Shown here: positions 33,835 through 47,560 of the stretch, one piece after another
Position numbering within the stretch: the stretch's first letter is position 1
Layout: each line of letters opens with the position of its first letter
DNA from: Myrica gale
Taxonomy: Eukaryota > Streptophyta > Magnoliopsida > Fagales > Myricaceae
NCBI GenBank assembly: GCA_963930655.1
Contig: OZ005621.1
Coordinates: forward strand, 2,901,001-2,965,000
DNA length: 64,000 bases
Direction of reading: 5' to 3'
Notes under the pieces: model-generated
The model's input: only the letters and a program-made list of their open reading frames with translations
The model's database searches: none
Told to the model about the DNA's origin: nothing
Made by a program: the position numbers and the translations under genes

Positions 33835-34994
33835 AAAGAGAAGCATGTTCTCTTCAATGAGCCTCAACGTCATTTACATAAGTATTCAGACTTGTGATAT
33901 TAAACCTGGTGTGAGCTTTAAGCGATTGGCCAACTAGCTGTGTATCTTTGCAGTTTCACCATAATTATTGCCAATTGTAACACTTATTGCAATCAACAAA
34001 TTATATTTCTTATTTCGAATAATTAGCTGCTAGTAACCTCTGGATCTTATCAGCTTATACAATAATTATGATGGGTCCGCTTGTGATTATACAAAGAAGC
34101 ATGCAGATCATATTTGTTTGTACTAAAGTTATTTCCTTGTTTAAGAGTAAACCCATATCAGTGAAATTTCTAAACCATTGATGCGGCTGGAATGCTGTAT
34201 TGCCTGTAGAGATCCTGATGGGAATACGCTGGGGCACTGAAACCCATAATTAGAAAGGAAATCGGACTGGTTTGTATTTTTAGAATTCGTTTAGGTCGTG
34301 GATCTTCCTCAGACCGATATCCATGGTCCATCCAGTATATCGTAGGTCATTCCTGTTGGTCGTTTGCGTCTCCCCTCCAGAATTTCGATCAACTGGAAAA
34401 ATGCAAGGTGCTTGTTGATACGAGAGAAGTTAACATTACGAATGCCGAGGGTTCAGAATTTTGCAAGATTTAGGTAGGAGGGGGGGTACGGGGCTCCACA
34501 AGGTAGACTGCTCGAGATCCTGCATGAAATCGTCAATTCTGTCGGTGGGCCATGGAAAAAGCTCTTCTGGTCGTCTATAAATTTCAGATATTCCCAGACT
34601 ATTGGGAAGTGATGAATATCGGAAAATTGGATACCAAACACAACATAAAATCATGTTTGAAAGAAGTTTAACACAACTCGAGGCTTCAACCCGCAACTCT
34701 GAACATAGTTTCTATTAGTATAGAATGGGTAGTCTAAGTTGCCTCAATCAGCACCGGATACAATAATTACATCACAATAATATAGACATTGGAAGGGCCT
34801 AGGAGGAAGAAAGATTTCTGAAACAATCTTTCTTATGAAAAGGCTTCACCTTCAAGACACAAAAGTTAGCCCCACATTGGCAGCGAAATTCACATCGGAA
34901 TTACTTATTAATAAAAATAAAAAAACAGCTCAAAACACTTGCGCGTCGCCTAGAGGGAGGGAGGTGGGTGCGGACATACAACCATTCAGAGAAG
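33835..34994. other. Convergent intergenic region, PEX11 and F-box 3' ends
   Basis: Probably holds the two 3' UTRs. The frames at 34436-34696 (minus) and elsewhere have no recognised domain. No repeats or RNA genes are visible. Confidence 0.4.
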
Positions 34995-37900
34995 TTACTC
35001 GTCTTCCTCTTCACCAATTTCAAGTTCATCAATCTCTATGACTCCATTTCCTTGCAACACATCCAGAATATGCTGCAAATCTCCGAGTCCCTGCAAGTCA
35101 TCATCAGTGTTTTCGTGCTGGTTCTCAGGTATGCTCGATTTGGCATGAAACTTGCCGAGCATGTCATGCTTCAAAACAAACTTCCCAGATGGTTCAAGAA
35201 TTTCTACGCCAAACACTGGGGATAAGGATTGCCCCACAACTTGAACATAAGAGACGCTGCAAAGTGCAATGGAGTGCATCAGATTAGACACCAGCATACA
35301 ATTTCTGCTTTATGCCTTACTAGAGTAACAAGGGGATAGGCACATGGATAATAACTTGAGATGACAAGACAGCCCCTATAGGCCATTCTTTATTTAGCAT
35401 GCTTGTGTAAGGAAAGGCTGGATTTACATGCATTAATTGCGCTGAATATTGCATGTACCATACATAATGGCGTACCAGTAATGCAATAACTATTGTAACC
35501 GCATCAAAGTTAGTTGGTACACCTCTTGCCCCAATTTCATATTCCTCAGAAACCAACAGAACTTAGTTTTAAATCTGGGCCAGTTAAGCCAGTCCCTGGT
35601 CATTTTAACAAAAGCTTAGGCTAATGTGAAGATAATGTATTAAAAGGAAATAAAAAATCAATTCCTGTTTCCATGAGCATCATGGTTACGACTAGTATAA
35701 ATATCTCCACATGTGAAGAAAATGAGCTTTCAAAAATTCCCAGGTAAATATCAAATTGGCAGAGGCTAGAGGGAAACCAAACAGCACTTGTGATATTAAA
35801 GAGAGAGATCCGTAGTCCATCCTCTCCTCTGTGTATTTTCGTATATTCAATCTGTGTTTGTCTTACCCTTCCCTCTCTAGGATAACCTCTACCTCTTGTT
35901 TACATACATAGCATGAGTATGAACCAAATCACTGTCTGAAAATTGTATAAGCCTATCTGTAGTTGTTTATATAACAGGATAGGGAAGTAAAATTAGCAAT
36001 TGTTGCAGGCCGAGTAAGTCCTAGTATCATCACAAATGAGTATTGAACAGGACAGGTGAAAAAGGAGCACATGGAACAAACCATATATAGAATAAGCCAT
36101 CCATTTCTTGTCTCTGAACCCTACCCAGCAGCTCAATCTGCAGAATTCCACCAACACATAGAACGGGTTCTGGAAGTTTGAACTTCTGCAGGCAACTTTC
36201 CTGCACGTGAGGAAGTCATTAAAGAAGTCAGTTATTTCCAAACAAGCATAAGACCAAGAGAAACAGAATACCATTCAGATAGTGCAGCTAAAAACTAATA
36301 ACAGGAAGAACATAATAAATTGCAAGAACGAATAGGTGACTAAAGGATTTGTTATCATCCTCAGTTACCTTTATGACTGCAAAAACTTATCAAATGTTGA
36401 TAATCTGTTGACTCTTGAGTATTAATTCGTTTGCTTCAGTGTTATCCTAGACCAGTCCACCATTTCTAAAATGAAAATTATTCTCATCGGGGATAAGAAT
36501 GGGAGGGAATTTCTAATAAAGGAGGCAGTTACTACTATGGAAGAACCTTAGTGCGGATTGTATGGCTGGAGAACAATGTTAGCTTCTGATCAAATAGTAG
36601 AATCCACCTTTCGTTACCACAAAACAGTGTGCATAAAATCCATTACGTTTTTTACAATATATCTTTGTTATCCTACATATTAGTTTACCAACTAAGGTTC
36701 TTCCACCTAGAGAACCTCAAACACAAAGAACAACTGTAGTCCAATAGATTGAAATCTTCGATATGGGCAAAAGATTGAACTTGAACTCCTAAATGGTTGT
36801 GCGATATACCCCCAATCCTTAACAATTCCTCCCCCCAGAAACCCAAACGAAACTGAAAGACAATACAAAATACAGCATGTAGTCCTAGAACACACCTGAG
36901 CCATGGGAAATTCTTGTGAAGTGTACGTCCATATGAACTTGTCATCAGCAGAACCAGTGCATACGCCACTGAGGTGGTCATTTCCTAAATCTGCAGGGCT
37001 TTTGCTATGACCCATACGAAATCGCACAGATTTGGCCGAATATATAGGTGAACCCAACTGAAAGTAAGCTGCAAAAAACAACATGAATACCATCATTAAA
37101 AGATGTTTACATTGTCAAGACAAACTTGAACTACACCATCACAATACCTTGGAAAGGGCGCATATTAATCTCAGAAATAACACAAAACTCATTGACCAGA
37201 TTGTATGTTAGTGTCTCAGGCACTGCAGGATTAGTTTGTCCTTTACTTGACCAGTATGAAGGCCTCCGTGCAACAATATCTGCTGGTTGCAGGGTATTAT
37301 CAATGCTTTCCAGCGGATAATTATCAGTGCTAGAAGCAAAAATTGCTTTCGAAATGCAATCCCCCACAAGAAATGATGTACAAACTCCAGCCAAATGAGC
37401 ATACACTCGATGATCCCTTTCCAAAGATTCCCATTCAGATGAATAGCTGGATCCAACTTCTTCAGGCTCTTCTGCTTTGCATTTGTTCAATTCAATAACA
37501 TGGGCAACTCTAGATAATTGAGGAAACATTCTCAGGCAAAACTGCTTCGAAACACCATTTGCAATCACTGGAGAACATTAAAAGTTCAAACTTGTCAGTA
37601 TCCTCAGTCGCTGCAGCAAATAAACCCTCAGATTTCAATTATTTATTTTCCCTTGAAAAGCGAAAAACTCAGTACGATAAGGAACAAGTCAGTAATTAAC
37701 ACTGAGCTTCCAGAGTGCTTGAACTAGCATTGATGAAAACACAAGGACCGTGAGAATTACAACATATCGACCAAAGGATCACCTAGTGAGCTAATGTGGC
37801 ACAACATGCTACTTATTTTGACAAAGCTAGAATCAGACTATAACTTTATGAGCAAAGGTAAAAGACCGGCTTCCAATTCGTTTTCTTTCTTTTTCACTCA

Positions 37901-38405
37901 TGACTATGTATTCTCCCATCAAATAAACTTCAAACATCCACATCCATCTGCTCTCCACCATAGAGTTCTTACAACTTCACATAAATAATCTATTACCCTA
38001 ATCTAGTACATTACCCACTTAATAAAGCCAATTTTCTAATTGTTTCTACATGTTGCCAAGACTTCCCAATGAGCCAATTTTCTATGTCTAGTTATATCAC
38101 TGTTGTACACAGAAATATCAAGTTATTCTACTTCATATAGATGCTACTAAAACTACCACCAACTCAACAGAAAAGCCCATTTAAATTTACTTGGAAAAAA
38201 ATGGTTTGGGTTATTGGCAATAAAACAAACAGTCTGCTACATTCAGAAATTTGAGCACTTAAATATGTTTTAGCTCACCAAAATGTCGCCAAGCCCGTGA
38301 GACAGAACTAACACGGACAAGATCAGATAGATCGTCCAAATACATTAGGATCTCCAAAGAAATGTCGGGGTCGAGCTGATCCAAGAAATCCATATAAGCT
38401 TCCAT
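34995..38405 (-). CDS. F-box protein, At4g00755-like
   Basis: F-box proteins recruit substrates to SCF ubiquitin ligases through SKP1. Five exons on the minus strand (38405-38279, 37567-37148, 37068-36896, 36200-36082, 35256-34995) total 1101 nt, giving 366 aa with consistent phases. The F-box is at residues about 5-45 (DQLDPDISLEILMYLDDLSDLV, VSSVSRAWRHFV). The body resembles the plant family of At4g00755: SKQFCLRMFPQLSRVAHVIE, then a region with AGVCTSFLVGDCISKAIFASS, ARRPSYWSSKGQ, ETLTYNLVNEFCVISEINMRPF, and a late stretch CVGGILQIELLGRVQRQEMDG. The end is acidic (EIDELEIGEEEDE). The middle part may fold as a discoidin-like beta sandwich; that is inference. The start Met is the first in the F-box frame. 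No lesion was seen. Confidence 0.88.
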
Positions 38406-39868
38406 CTCAAATAACTACTTCAAATTATAGCGAAACCCAGTTGCTCCCTAAGACTTGAGAACCTGGATTGGCATTGTACAAGACGAGGAGAGAAAAACAG
38501 AGTATGGGAAATGAATGAGTAGTATTAACAATTCAACCATACAACTGATATCTTTTATATGCAGCAGAATACCAGATTGTTATAACTAACAGCTCACTCT
38601 AACTACTAACTTAACTCGTTTATATAGTTTTTAAACCCCAACCCCCCCCCCCCCCCCCCAACACCCCCTCCAACAAAAAAACTGGAAATTCCCACAAACC
38701 CTTATATATGGTTAGTACGTTAAAAAGATACCAATACCAATTGCTGTAGATCTTCATTAATTCGGGAATAAAAAAAAAAATATTACGGAAAGAAAATGAC
38801 AGAGAAAAGGAAAAATGAAGTGAAGGAAGAGGCTGAAACGGTTGCACGATCAAAGGGAAAGAGACGCATTTTTCTTTTTGCAAAAGAGGGGAAATACAGA
38901 AACCCAAGAGAACAAATTTTCTGGATATCTTAAATTACGTCTTCTTACTTGGAATAGGTTACGTTTTTCACCTCCGTGGTCGAACAAAAAGAAATATCTC
39001 AGAGACGCCCAAACTCTCCGAGAGTTGTAGAGAGAGAGAGTGACATGGTCGAGGAAGAGGTTTTAGCGACAATCCCAGAGGGAAGAGAAAGAGCGATGAA
39101 TTTATTTTTTCGCCTTCACCAGTTAATAACCCATTTCTACCTGTAATTAGGGCAGATACCTCGTTAACTTTTAAGGCTTGCATTAGCCAAACGGGACAAG
39201 AATCTGATCCACAGCGGAGAAAGCTGCCATAGCTCCGACCCGCAATTGCCTATTCATCAAGTGTCACGATGGCAGAACCCATGCTTATCGTGGTTCGAGT
39301 AGGACGAGGTGCACGTTCTTCAATCTTCTCCTGCCGAAAGGGTCTAGTCCAATGGTTTAAAAAGCAAGAAGGTTAAAAGCAGACGCCACATTTATATAGT
39401 CAGCTCTAAGCCTCTATAACAATATAAACATTTTATTTCAAAAGAAATTAAGCAGAGATATTTGGTTCAACCAAAATAAATTTAATTGTGGCCAACTCGA
39501 AGGCATCTTCGAGTATAGTAAATTATTACATAATTTTTAAATACCCGCACAACTTTATCTTGTTGTAACTCGCTCTCACAAACTATACTGCTCGTTATAA
39601 TTTCATCCATCAACCCAATAAAATTGCTATATCGGGGCGCAAAAATGACATTAACCTATAATAAATTAGGGATGTTCTTATCTCGAGGGCGACGAGTACT
39701 GAGATCTCCGCCCAAAGAGGTTACAAGGTCACCTTCAATTCCCATAAACTTTTAAAGTCAACGAGACTATAACCTCCAAATTCCACTCCCCTTGTCCTGC
39801 CAAGTTTGGTTCCTCTTCAATTAATTTCTATCCTACTGGAAAATATTGCCAAAACCTCCCCCTGCGAG
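38406..39868. other. Upstream region of the F-box gene
   Basis: Likely promoter and leader for the minus-strand F-box gene. A poly-C tract at 38642-38659 interrupts it. A/G-rich sequence at about 38760-38830 could be leader. No other gene is visible to 39868. Confidence 0.4.
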
Positions 39869-42200
39869 TAGAGGTGAGCAAAACTTTCGTGGTTCCGATT
39901 CTGCTCACTGCATATTGCCCGAAATTGAATTCGGAGCCGGTATAGGATATAGGAAATAGCCAGAATCGGACTCGGTATCAGTAATTTCGCTGAAATAAGG
40001 CAGAATTCCGGCACTTTTTTTTAAAAAAAAAATGACCAAAAACGCACCGTTTTGGACGTGCGTTTTGGTCCTAGGTTTTTTTTTTCTTTCAAAACCCTTC
40101 CCCCCTCATTCGACGTCTCTACTCTCTCTCAGCTCTTACGCTCTCTCAGTCTCTCACCTCACACCGTAGTTCTCTCTCTCTAGTCTCTCTCAGTCTCTCT
40201 CAAGTCTCAGGCCTCAACTCTCCCTCTCTCACTCTCTCTGGCCTAGTCGCCCGTGGCTATTTCCCTCACTTTCAGCCCTCTGTCGTGACGCCGTCGAAGG
40301 CCAAGGGCTAAGGCCGCTGCCTCTCTCTCAACTCTGCATCTCTCTTTCTCTCTCTCTCTCTCTTGTATTCGAACGACGCCTCTGCCCTCTCTGCCTCGCT
40401 ATTTAATTTTTTGTAAATTTTTTTCAATTTCATTTTCATTAGAATCAATTGTTCTTCATTTGATTATCTGTTAACGAATTAATTTTTTTTAGTGCGGGTT
40501 ACAAAATTGACAGAATGTGATTTCACTGATTTGTGAATTTATGTTGACTGTTGTGTTGTGTGTGGTCAGTGCACTGCATTGAGGTAAAAATTTGTTCACT
40601 TATTTAGTTAATTATTTAGTGTAGTTTATTAATTAATTTAGAATTTTAGATTATAGATTAGGTTGTGAAACTGTGGAAGATGAGCTTGATTGGACGATTT
40701 GGTTTTGTTTGAAGTGGTGAATCTGTTTGCAATTGAAGGATGGACAATGAGCTTGATTGATTATTTGATTGGATATTTGGTTTTGAAATTGTGTATGAGT
40801 ATATATTTTAATGCAATTCTGTTTGAAATTGTATATTATTTTTTTTGATTGGTTGTTTTGTGATAGTGGTAGAGCACGTAGAAAAAAATTTGAAAATAAT
40901 AAAATTTAATATTTGATTTTTGAGATTGTGAAAGTAGGAGGTTGGTTACGTTTGTATCAATTGTATGTTCTGGGGAAAAAATTATGTGAGAATTTTGTTT
41001 TAATCGGTTTTGATGGTGTTTGTTTCGATTTTTGTGGATTCGTGTAAAAATTAAAACTGAAAATAGAAAGGAACGAGTGTTTTTTCAACTTTTGTGAAAA
41101 AATTGTTTTGAAATAACAAAAATATAATTGAAATTATTTGACAAAGTCACAAAAGGTTACAAACGTTCAAGCTTGGAGAAATGAAATTTGAAATTTTGAA
41201 TGCAATAAACTTGGAGAAATTAAATGTTTGAGTACGTTTAATTTCATTTAATGTTTGGTTTTTATTTTATTTTTTAAAATGACTATTAAAGTATGAGTAT
41301 TTTAGGGGATTAAAATTTTATAATTTTTTTCAAAACCTTTTGTTTTCTCATAAGGATCTGTTTACTTCTTCTTCTACTCCTTCAGATGATTCACGGACGC
41401 CCCCGAGTAGGAGCCGACGCTTCCTCCTCTATTATTGGTGCGAATGCAGTAAACAAACAATTATTTTTTGTATTTAGATTTTTTTAATGATGGACAGGGT
41501 GTTGTAACTGTTGTTCTTTATGTAATGTTCTTTTTTCCTAAACACTCTTTGTTGTGCACATATTTCATAATTTTCATTATTTTGTAAAGTTTTTCATTTT
41601 GATATGGTGATGTTTCATTGTTTTGGCAAAATAAAAAGTAATCAATTAGGTGTTATGCTATGCATTAGTTAAAATTTAAATTAGTTTAGTCATTAGTAAC
41701 CACTTTTGTAGTTGATCATTAAATATTATGGGCATAAATAAAAAGGTCATACAAAACTAACACTACCATAATAATATGATAGTGATGTTTTGATTAAATG
41801 ATTAACATTTTATTCCATTCAATTCAACTATCCAATTTGTAATATTTATAGATTTTATTTATATGTTTATTTGTAATTTTGTATCATTTGTATTTCATTA
41901 ATGTATGTGCGTGATTTATTAATTTTGTATCATTTCATAGTTTCCGTCAAAAACTTCTACCCGGCATGTAGCATTATGTGTGGTTTATCGACTCTTGTTG
42001 GTGCCGCTGGTCCTTTGCAGCTTAGTTTGCTTAGGATATTTAGTTTTTAGTTCTTTATCATTCAATACATAATGTTAGCCTCTCGGCATTATTCAGAACG
42101 AAGGACAGAAAAACTCAAAATACAGCTTGAGAAAGAAGCAAAGATACACACCTATACATGGAAACAACACCAAGGGACCTGGAAAAAGCAGACGCCATTT
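39869..42200 (+). mobile_element. hAT-like left end and derived non-coding sequence
   Basis: TAGAGGTGAGCAAAAC at 39869 is a typical hAT-style left terminus. It is followed by GATTCTG/CGGACTC subterminal motifs and a strong hairpin at 40034-40070 (GACCAAAAACGCAC paired with GTGCGTTTTGGTC). A CT-rich stretch with a CT microsatellite runs from about 40110 to 40390, and long AT-rich sequence continues to about 42060. Its organisation (terminus, hairpin with CAAAACG core, CT-rich block) parallels the hAT element at 13488. No transposase frame and no matching right end were found, so the right border is arbitrary. Confidence 0.5.
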
Positions 42201-42273
42201 AAATGTCCTCCCCTTTGGGGCTGCCAAGCATCTGTTGAGCGAGACACCTCTATATTTTTACAACTCTTCCTGC

Positions 42274-43392
42274 CTACAAAAACAATCTAGACTCTTTCCC
42301 TATACTTTTCGGGCATATAAACACAGAGTCTACACAAAGACCACCTTTGGTGTGGGTGCAATCAATCTGGGTCAAGGAAAATTTGATCTTCATCAAGGCA
42401 GTTGTGTGACCAACAACAAAGTCTCCGGCATGGTAGTGGACCCAGTTCCCAGGACTGTCCAAATAGCACTGGGACACAGCCTTTTGACCATCCGAAGTTG
42501 TTAGCTTGAAGCTTACAGGTTTTATGTCCCAGCCACGGATATTCTTGGAATTGCAAGCGCGACGTCCCATTCTCTTTGAGGATCTCCCAAGCCGGAGTCT
42601 GAAGGAGAGACCATATGTTCCAGCAGGGAATGGGAATTCAAACTCGCCATCAACTTCCAACCACCAGATTTGTTGGAGATAGGCGACTGTCTGGAACCTA
42701 CATGGAATAAAACCATCAAAGTTAAATCGGCTCAAGTTCACCTAACATGAGCAAATTTACAAGAGCATATAATAAGAAACATGGTTCCAAAAAATGATTT
42801 GGGTGCTTGAACTGACATAATGGCAAAAGGATATCGCCTCTACCATAATTATCTCACCTGGATTCCTCAGTCGAAATGTGATTCCAGTATCTCCGGTCAT
42901 CAATTCCAGTTATCCTTAGAGCCTTCGACGAAATCGCCACACAAAGGCCACCCGTACTTTTATCCAGCCAAAATTGCTTCGCAAAACGACAATTCACGGC
43001 AGATTAATAATACGAGAAATCTCATCAAATAGGTAGGCATACAGAGAGCAAGATAGCGAGACAGAGAGAGAGGGTACCTTTGTGCCATTATCAAAGGGAT
43101 TAGGACTGCAAAGCCTGGCGTAGATATCCCTCTTCCCAAATTTTTCTAGAGTTTCCTCATCAAATACTCTCTTCATAATGTACAGATAATTTGGCGGCAA
43201 TTTCGACTCCCATATAAAATCCGCCGAAGAAGCACCCCGAAAGGCCCGGTTCAAACGGGCCAACTCGCAAATCTCAAGCGGGTCCAAGTACATCAAAATC
43301 AATGCAACACAGCTCTCCGGCATGTCCCCCAGGTTGGGGGACTTCAATGGCGTATTCGTGTCAGACATGGTAACAGATATATTGGCCCCCAT
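42274..43392 (-). CDS. F-box protein PP2-A12/A13-like (phloem protein 2 lectin-like)
   Basis: F-box plus PP2 (lectin-like) protein, probably an SCF subunit that recognises glycosylated or other ligands. Three exons (43392-43078, 42976-42858, 42697-42274) total 858 nt, or 285 aa, matching Arabidopsis PP2-A13 closely in length and sequence. The F-box lies at residues about 17-65 ([40 protein letters not shown]). The PP2 domain follows: [66 protein letters not shown] and the family-typical [12 protein letters not shown] near the end. I chose MGANIS as the start rather than an in-frame upstream Met because the family begins MGANI. That gives an N-terminal MGxxxS, a possible myristoylation signal. 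Intron 1 uses a weak-looking acceptor (gcgaag). Confidence 0.92.
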
Positions 43393-44609
43393 TTCAACCC
43401 CCAAACCCTTAAACTCCTGAATTCGAATACCAAAATTGAGATCTTTACACAAGTAGAGACGAAGGCCAGACTTTGAATTTGGCTCAAAGCTTGAATTTGA
43501 ACCTGAGTTTGTGAACTTTTCGACAGAGATTAAGGGAGAAAACTGCGATCTCGAACCCAGTATTCGATATCAAATTCATGGATTTTAAGTCCACGAGGCT
43601 GGAAATCGTGTTGGATTTCGATCAGGACGATTGATTAAAGGGGTGGGATTTTAGCCCTGAAAAATCAGAGAGTTGGGAAAGGTACTTGCTTTATGGTGGG
43701 AGAGAAATCATGGATATGAATAAGAAGGACACGTACTGTGCTTACCCGTACGGACCGACACGTACACCGGGCCGTCTTTCAGAGACAGAGACCGCTGCAC
43801 ATAGAGGAAGAGCGAGACAGAAGAGTTTCTGCATATGACCCTGGTTTTGCTTCGGGGATAATAACGTTGTTAATACGCTTATCCATTTGGATGTTGCAGA
43901 CCAGAACGGATCGATGCAGTTCGAGGGTGGATTATACGCAGCGATAGATGCAGTGGTGCGTGCCCTTCTTACTGACAATCGCGCGCTACGGGTGAGTGCG
44001 TTTGCTTTGTAGCTGTTTATTTCTCTTTTTTGGTCTTTGGGTTTCCAGGCCTCTTTAGATTGCCTCTCTCAATCTGGGATCATCGTGTTCGTGTGGATAA
44101 GTATGGGACACAGTGGATTAGGGAAAAAAAAATATATATATATATGCACAGTGAATCGATCCAATCCTCAAGTTGATGTAGATTGAAGCCCTTACACCCG
44201 TACTTTTTGTAACAATCTTTTTGTATTTTTAATTTGTATGCGAAAATTCAAATGGAAGATGGAATTGAGGAAAGAAGTTGAAGTGGTGTTTGTATTCAAG
44301 GAAAATGAAAGGGAAAATCATAAGTTGACGGACTTCAAGGTTCAGCCTGCCTCCAATAAAATAATAATTTTCTGCTTGCCTCCTCTCTCGCCACGTAGGC
44401 CGATATACTCCCCTAACTAACTCCATGATTCCCAGAGCTGTCCTAACTGGACCTGTCAGTCCACAGGCCAATAAGATAACTACTACAAATATTAGCCCAT
44501 TCCGGGTTTTTTTGTTTTTTCTAAACCCCATTCTTGTTTAACCCATCATGCAACACTACTTCCAGCTGTCTAACACAGTTACACTTCCTCCTGTAGCCGG
44601 TATTTCACG
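43393..44609. other. Upstream region of the PP2-type F-box gene
   Basis: Contains the promoter and leader of the minus-strand gene (first ~350 bp), then intergenic sequence. An AT run lies near 44131-44144. No further gene is recognised. Confidence 0.4.
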
Positions 44610-45229
44610 CAAGGTTGAGTAGATATTTCGTTAAGAATGGAAATTTCCAATTTCACTTCAAATCTTAGAAATCGGTTTTGATTCCGACGTATTCAAGAAT
44701 CGTAATCAAAAGTTCATTACTAGAATTAGAAAATTCGGCAGAATTATCAAAATTTTAGATTCTAATTTTTTTAAAAATAAAAATAATGTTTAAAATAAAA
44801 TATAACATATGTAATTTGATTTAATTTTTATTTTAGAATCTAAATTTTGGATTAAAATTTTACATTTTTTTGTTAATTTATTATGAATAACTAAAAAATA
44901 CTGAAATTTTTTATTTCAGATTTTTTTAATAGGGCTTAAGATAAAGTATAACATATGATGAGACAATGAGTAACAAATTTGTTTAAATATTTATTTTAGA
45001 ATCTAGATTTTGGTCGAACATTTACATTTATTGTTAATTTATGATAAATAACAGAAAAATATTTCAAAAATTCGGTACAAAAATTATTTTTAACTCGTTA
45101 GGACCCCAAAAAAATATGTCCAAAAAAACCCACATGCCGAACTGGAACAAAAAAATTGTATTCCTTTAAATACCGGAACGAAATCAGAATTGGTCATTCC
45201 GATTCCATTTGTTTCGGTACTCACCCTTA
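44610..45229. mobile_element. Non-autonomous hAT element with near-perfect 8-bp target duplication
   Basis: The left end CAAGGTTGAGTA at 44610 and the inverted right end (reverse complement TAAGGGTGAGTA) at 45229 match at 10 of 12 positions. The flanks ATTTCACG (44602-44609) and TTTTCACG (45230-45237) match at 7 of 8. The 620-bp interior contains a ~150-160-bp direct duplication ('tataacatatg' at 44801 and 44947; 'ttttagaatcta' at 44831 and 44994). No coding sequence. Confidence 0.7.
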
Positions 45230-45237
45230 TTTTCACG

Positions 45238-47560
45238 AGTATTTCAGCAGATTATGATATCTATTCAAATATGGTACAATTTAGAGAGACATACATAATG
45301 TGTGAATCTTACACTATTTAATATTGTCCGTATAAAGTTTTGGACAGTATGAACTCTATCATTAAGTCAATGTCTATCTCTTTTTGAATTCTAGAAGATC
45401 TTGGTCCAACATGACACCTCTCCTATCTTCTATGACAAGTTTTGTGTCTTAATCCTCTTCTCTCTTTCTTTTTGGGTAATTTTGTCTCATCCTTTTCATC
45501 CATACTTAAAATTAAGATAGTTGATTGATTTAAAATCTAACAAGTTGAAGATCACCAACCTTTCTCTCCCTAAAAAAAATGTTAATCATGGAGAGGAAAA
45601 TGTATTGGTCCAAATTTTTTTTACATTTTCTTTCCCCAACGACTCTATTTTTCGTGTTTGGGAAGCTATTTTTATTGCTTCTTTTAGAGTTGTCTCGATC
45701 AAATACTGCAGTTTTTTTTTTCAAATACTGCAGTTTACTAATATATCTTTGGTTTGATCGTGTCTGGGGAAAAGGGTCAATTTTTATCTCTCCCTGTCTT
45801 CGTTTCCCTCACTCCTTACCCAAAAAGACCATAAAAGAATCCCTTTTGCGTGGAGAACATATCGGTTTTCTTAAGAAAAAGCCTCACCTTAATATTAACT
45901 AATAATATATATCTCAATGTCGGAAGGACTACTCTAACTAAAGATGTGACCTCATGACCACCGTATCTCTCTGTTTTGTCCCACTCTATGCTAACTATTG
46001 AAACTAAGCTTTAGATCCAAAATATGCTAAGAGGGATTGAATAGTTATTTAAAAATTAATCAACATTTTTTTCTGCAGAAAAATAACTCAATTAATTTTT
46101 TAGTCAATCAACAAGTAAAGATCTGTAAAATAAACACATTTAGTAGATTTTACAGTAACTATACTAAACACCAATATGAACTGGACATCAAGTATAAACT
46201 CTCTGTTATATAGATTTTATAACTCTAAAATAAAAGTTCTATCTATCTATTTTTCAGCAGCTATAAATTCAAGAACACAACAGATTTCCAGCAATGATAA
46301 AAACAAACTATAGTTATTTTCTAGCAACACAAAGTCCAAGACAATATGATTTTCCATGAATTATAAATCAAGACAATGTGAATTTACTGCAGCTATATAT
46401 CTTCCAAAAATTCTAGCAATCTTAAAAGCTAATAACGAATCCAATATCAAGCACTAAGATCTAATCTTGAGATCAAATATTAGCAACTTATAAGCTAATC
46501 ATGAAATTAAATTTCCAGCACATTAGATCTGCAAAATATCAAACAAGATAATGATTAGCACATTTAAAGATCACAAGAATAATGAAAACAAAGATGACAC
46601 CATGATTTTTGTTTATGAAGTGAAAATCTCTCGAGGACAACTTCCTCCAAGAGACAAAAACACTCCGGGTGTACGAAGGAGACACCAATCGATCCACTAA
46701 GAACTCTCGAACTTTACAAAATGGTGATCCTAAGCAAACTCCCTTTACTTTTCAGATCTCCGATCTTCAATAAAGTCACCCGAGAAACCTTCTTGAGCCA
46801 GTGCCCAGCACGCAATTCCTTGACTAGCAACTCCGGTCAGTTCTTATGGATATCAACGAACTCATCAACCCTTCTTCAACTGAAAACTTTCAGCAGCGAT
46901 CAATCTTAAAAAACCCACAAGATTATCCAAACAAATCCTAGTTTATCTCACCACCAACTTCATCCCTGTGTCCATATACGAGTTAAAAACAGTGCGACCT
47001 TATCCAAAACTAAAAGCTCACCAAATAATAATAACCACGTTGTCCAATTTTTTCCCTGCAAATTTTCGCTTTCCCTTTCAAGAGAAATAAAGCTGCATAA
47101 CCATTGCCGACACATTTCCACTGACCTCAAATGGAGAGAAAGGGAGAGAGATATTATCCATTAATTATCTCTTTCTCCTGGCGTTAGTTTAAAAAAAAAA
47201 GCATTATCCGTTCGTCTGTTTGTTAGTGCAAAATTAGTTTGTCAACAGTCCAGAGCTAGAAAACTGAAACCGTAATACTTTGTTTGGTGGCTGGGGGTAT
47301 CAATCATGGCCGGGAATTTATGAACGACCAAAAGAACAAATTTGGATGGGATCTTTTAGGGATAATGTATTGTATGACATTTGTTAGATTCTGATTTGTC
47401 TTTAAATTAAGTAATTGACATTTTGCCGCATCATCCTTGGCATTTAACCTTTAGTACATAGATTTGGCTTCGATTTCTAGAGATGTGATTCTTACCTGAT
47501 GGTTCTGAACATCTGAAGCCGAATAGCTGAAGGGAAGGCCAGTCTGCAGCATCCACAGTG
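45238..47560. other. Gene-free stretch
   Basis: About 2.3 kb, AT-rich. No frame shows a known domain. The 46030-46600 part is low-complexity (repeated 'agcaa', 'aagacaat', 'aaatat'). No bounded element could be defined. Confidence 0.4.

Noticed and set aside
42072-42504. Plus-strand frames over the PP2-type gene
   Set aside because: They are antisense shadows of exon 3 of the minus-strand F-box gene.
39869-45229. One large hAT element spanning 39869 to 45229
   Set aside because: The two termini differ in sequence (TAGAGGTGAGC against TAAGGGTGAGT), the right one pairs better with 44610, and an intact F-box gene lies between.
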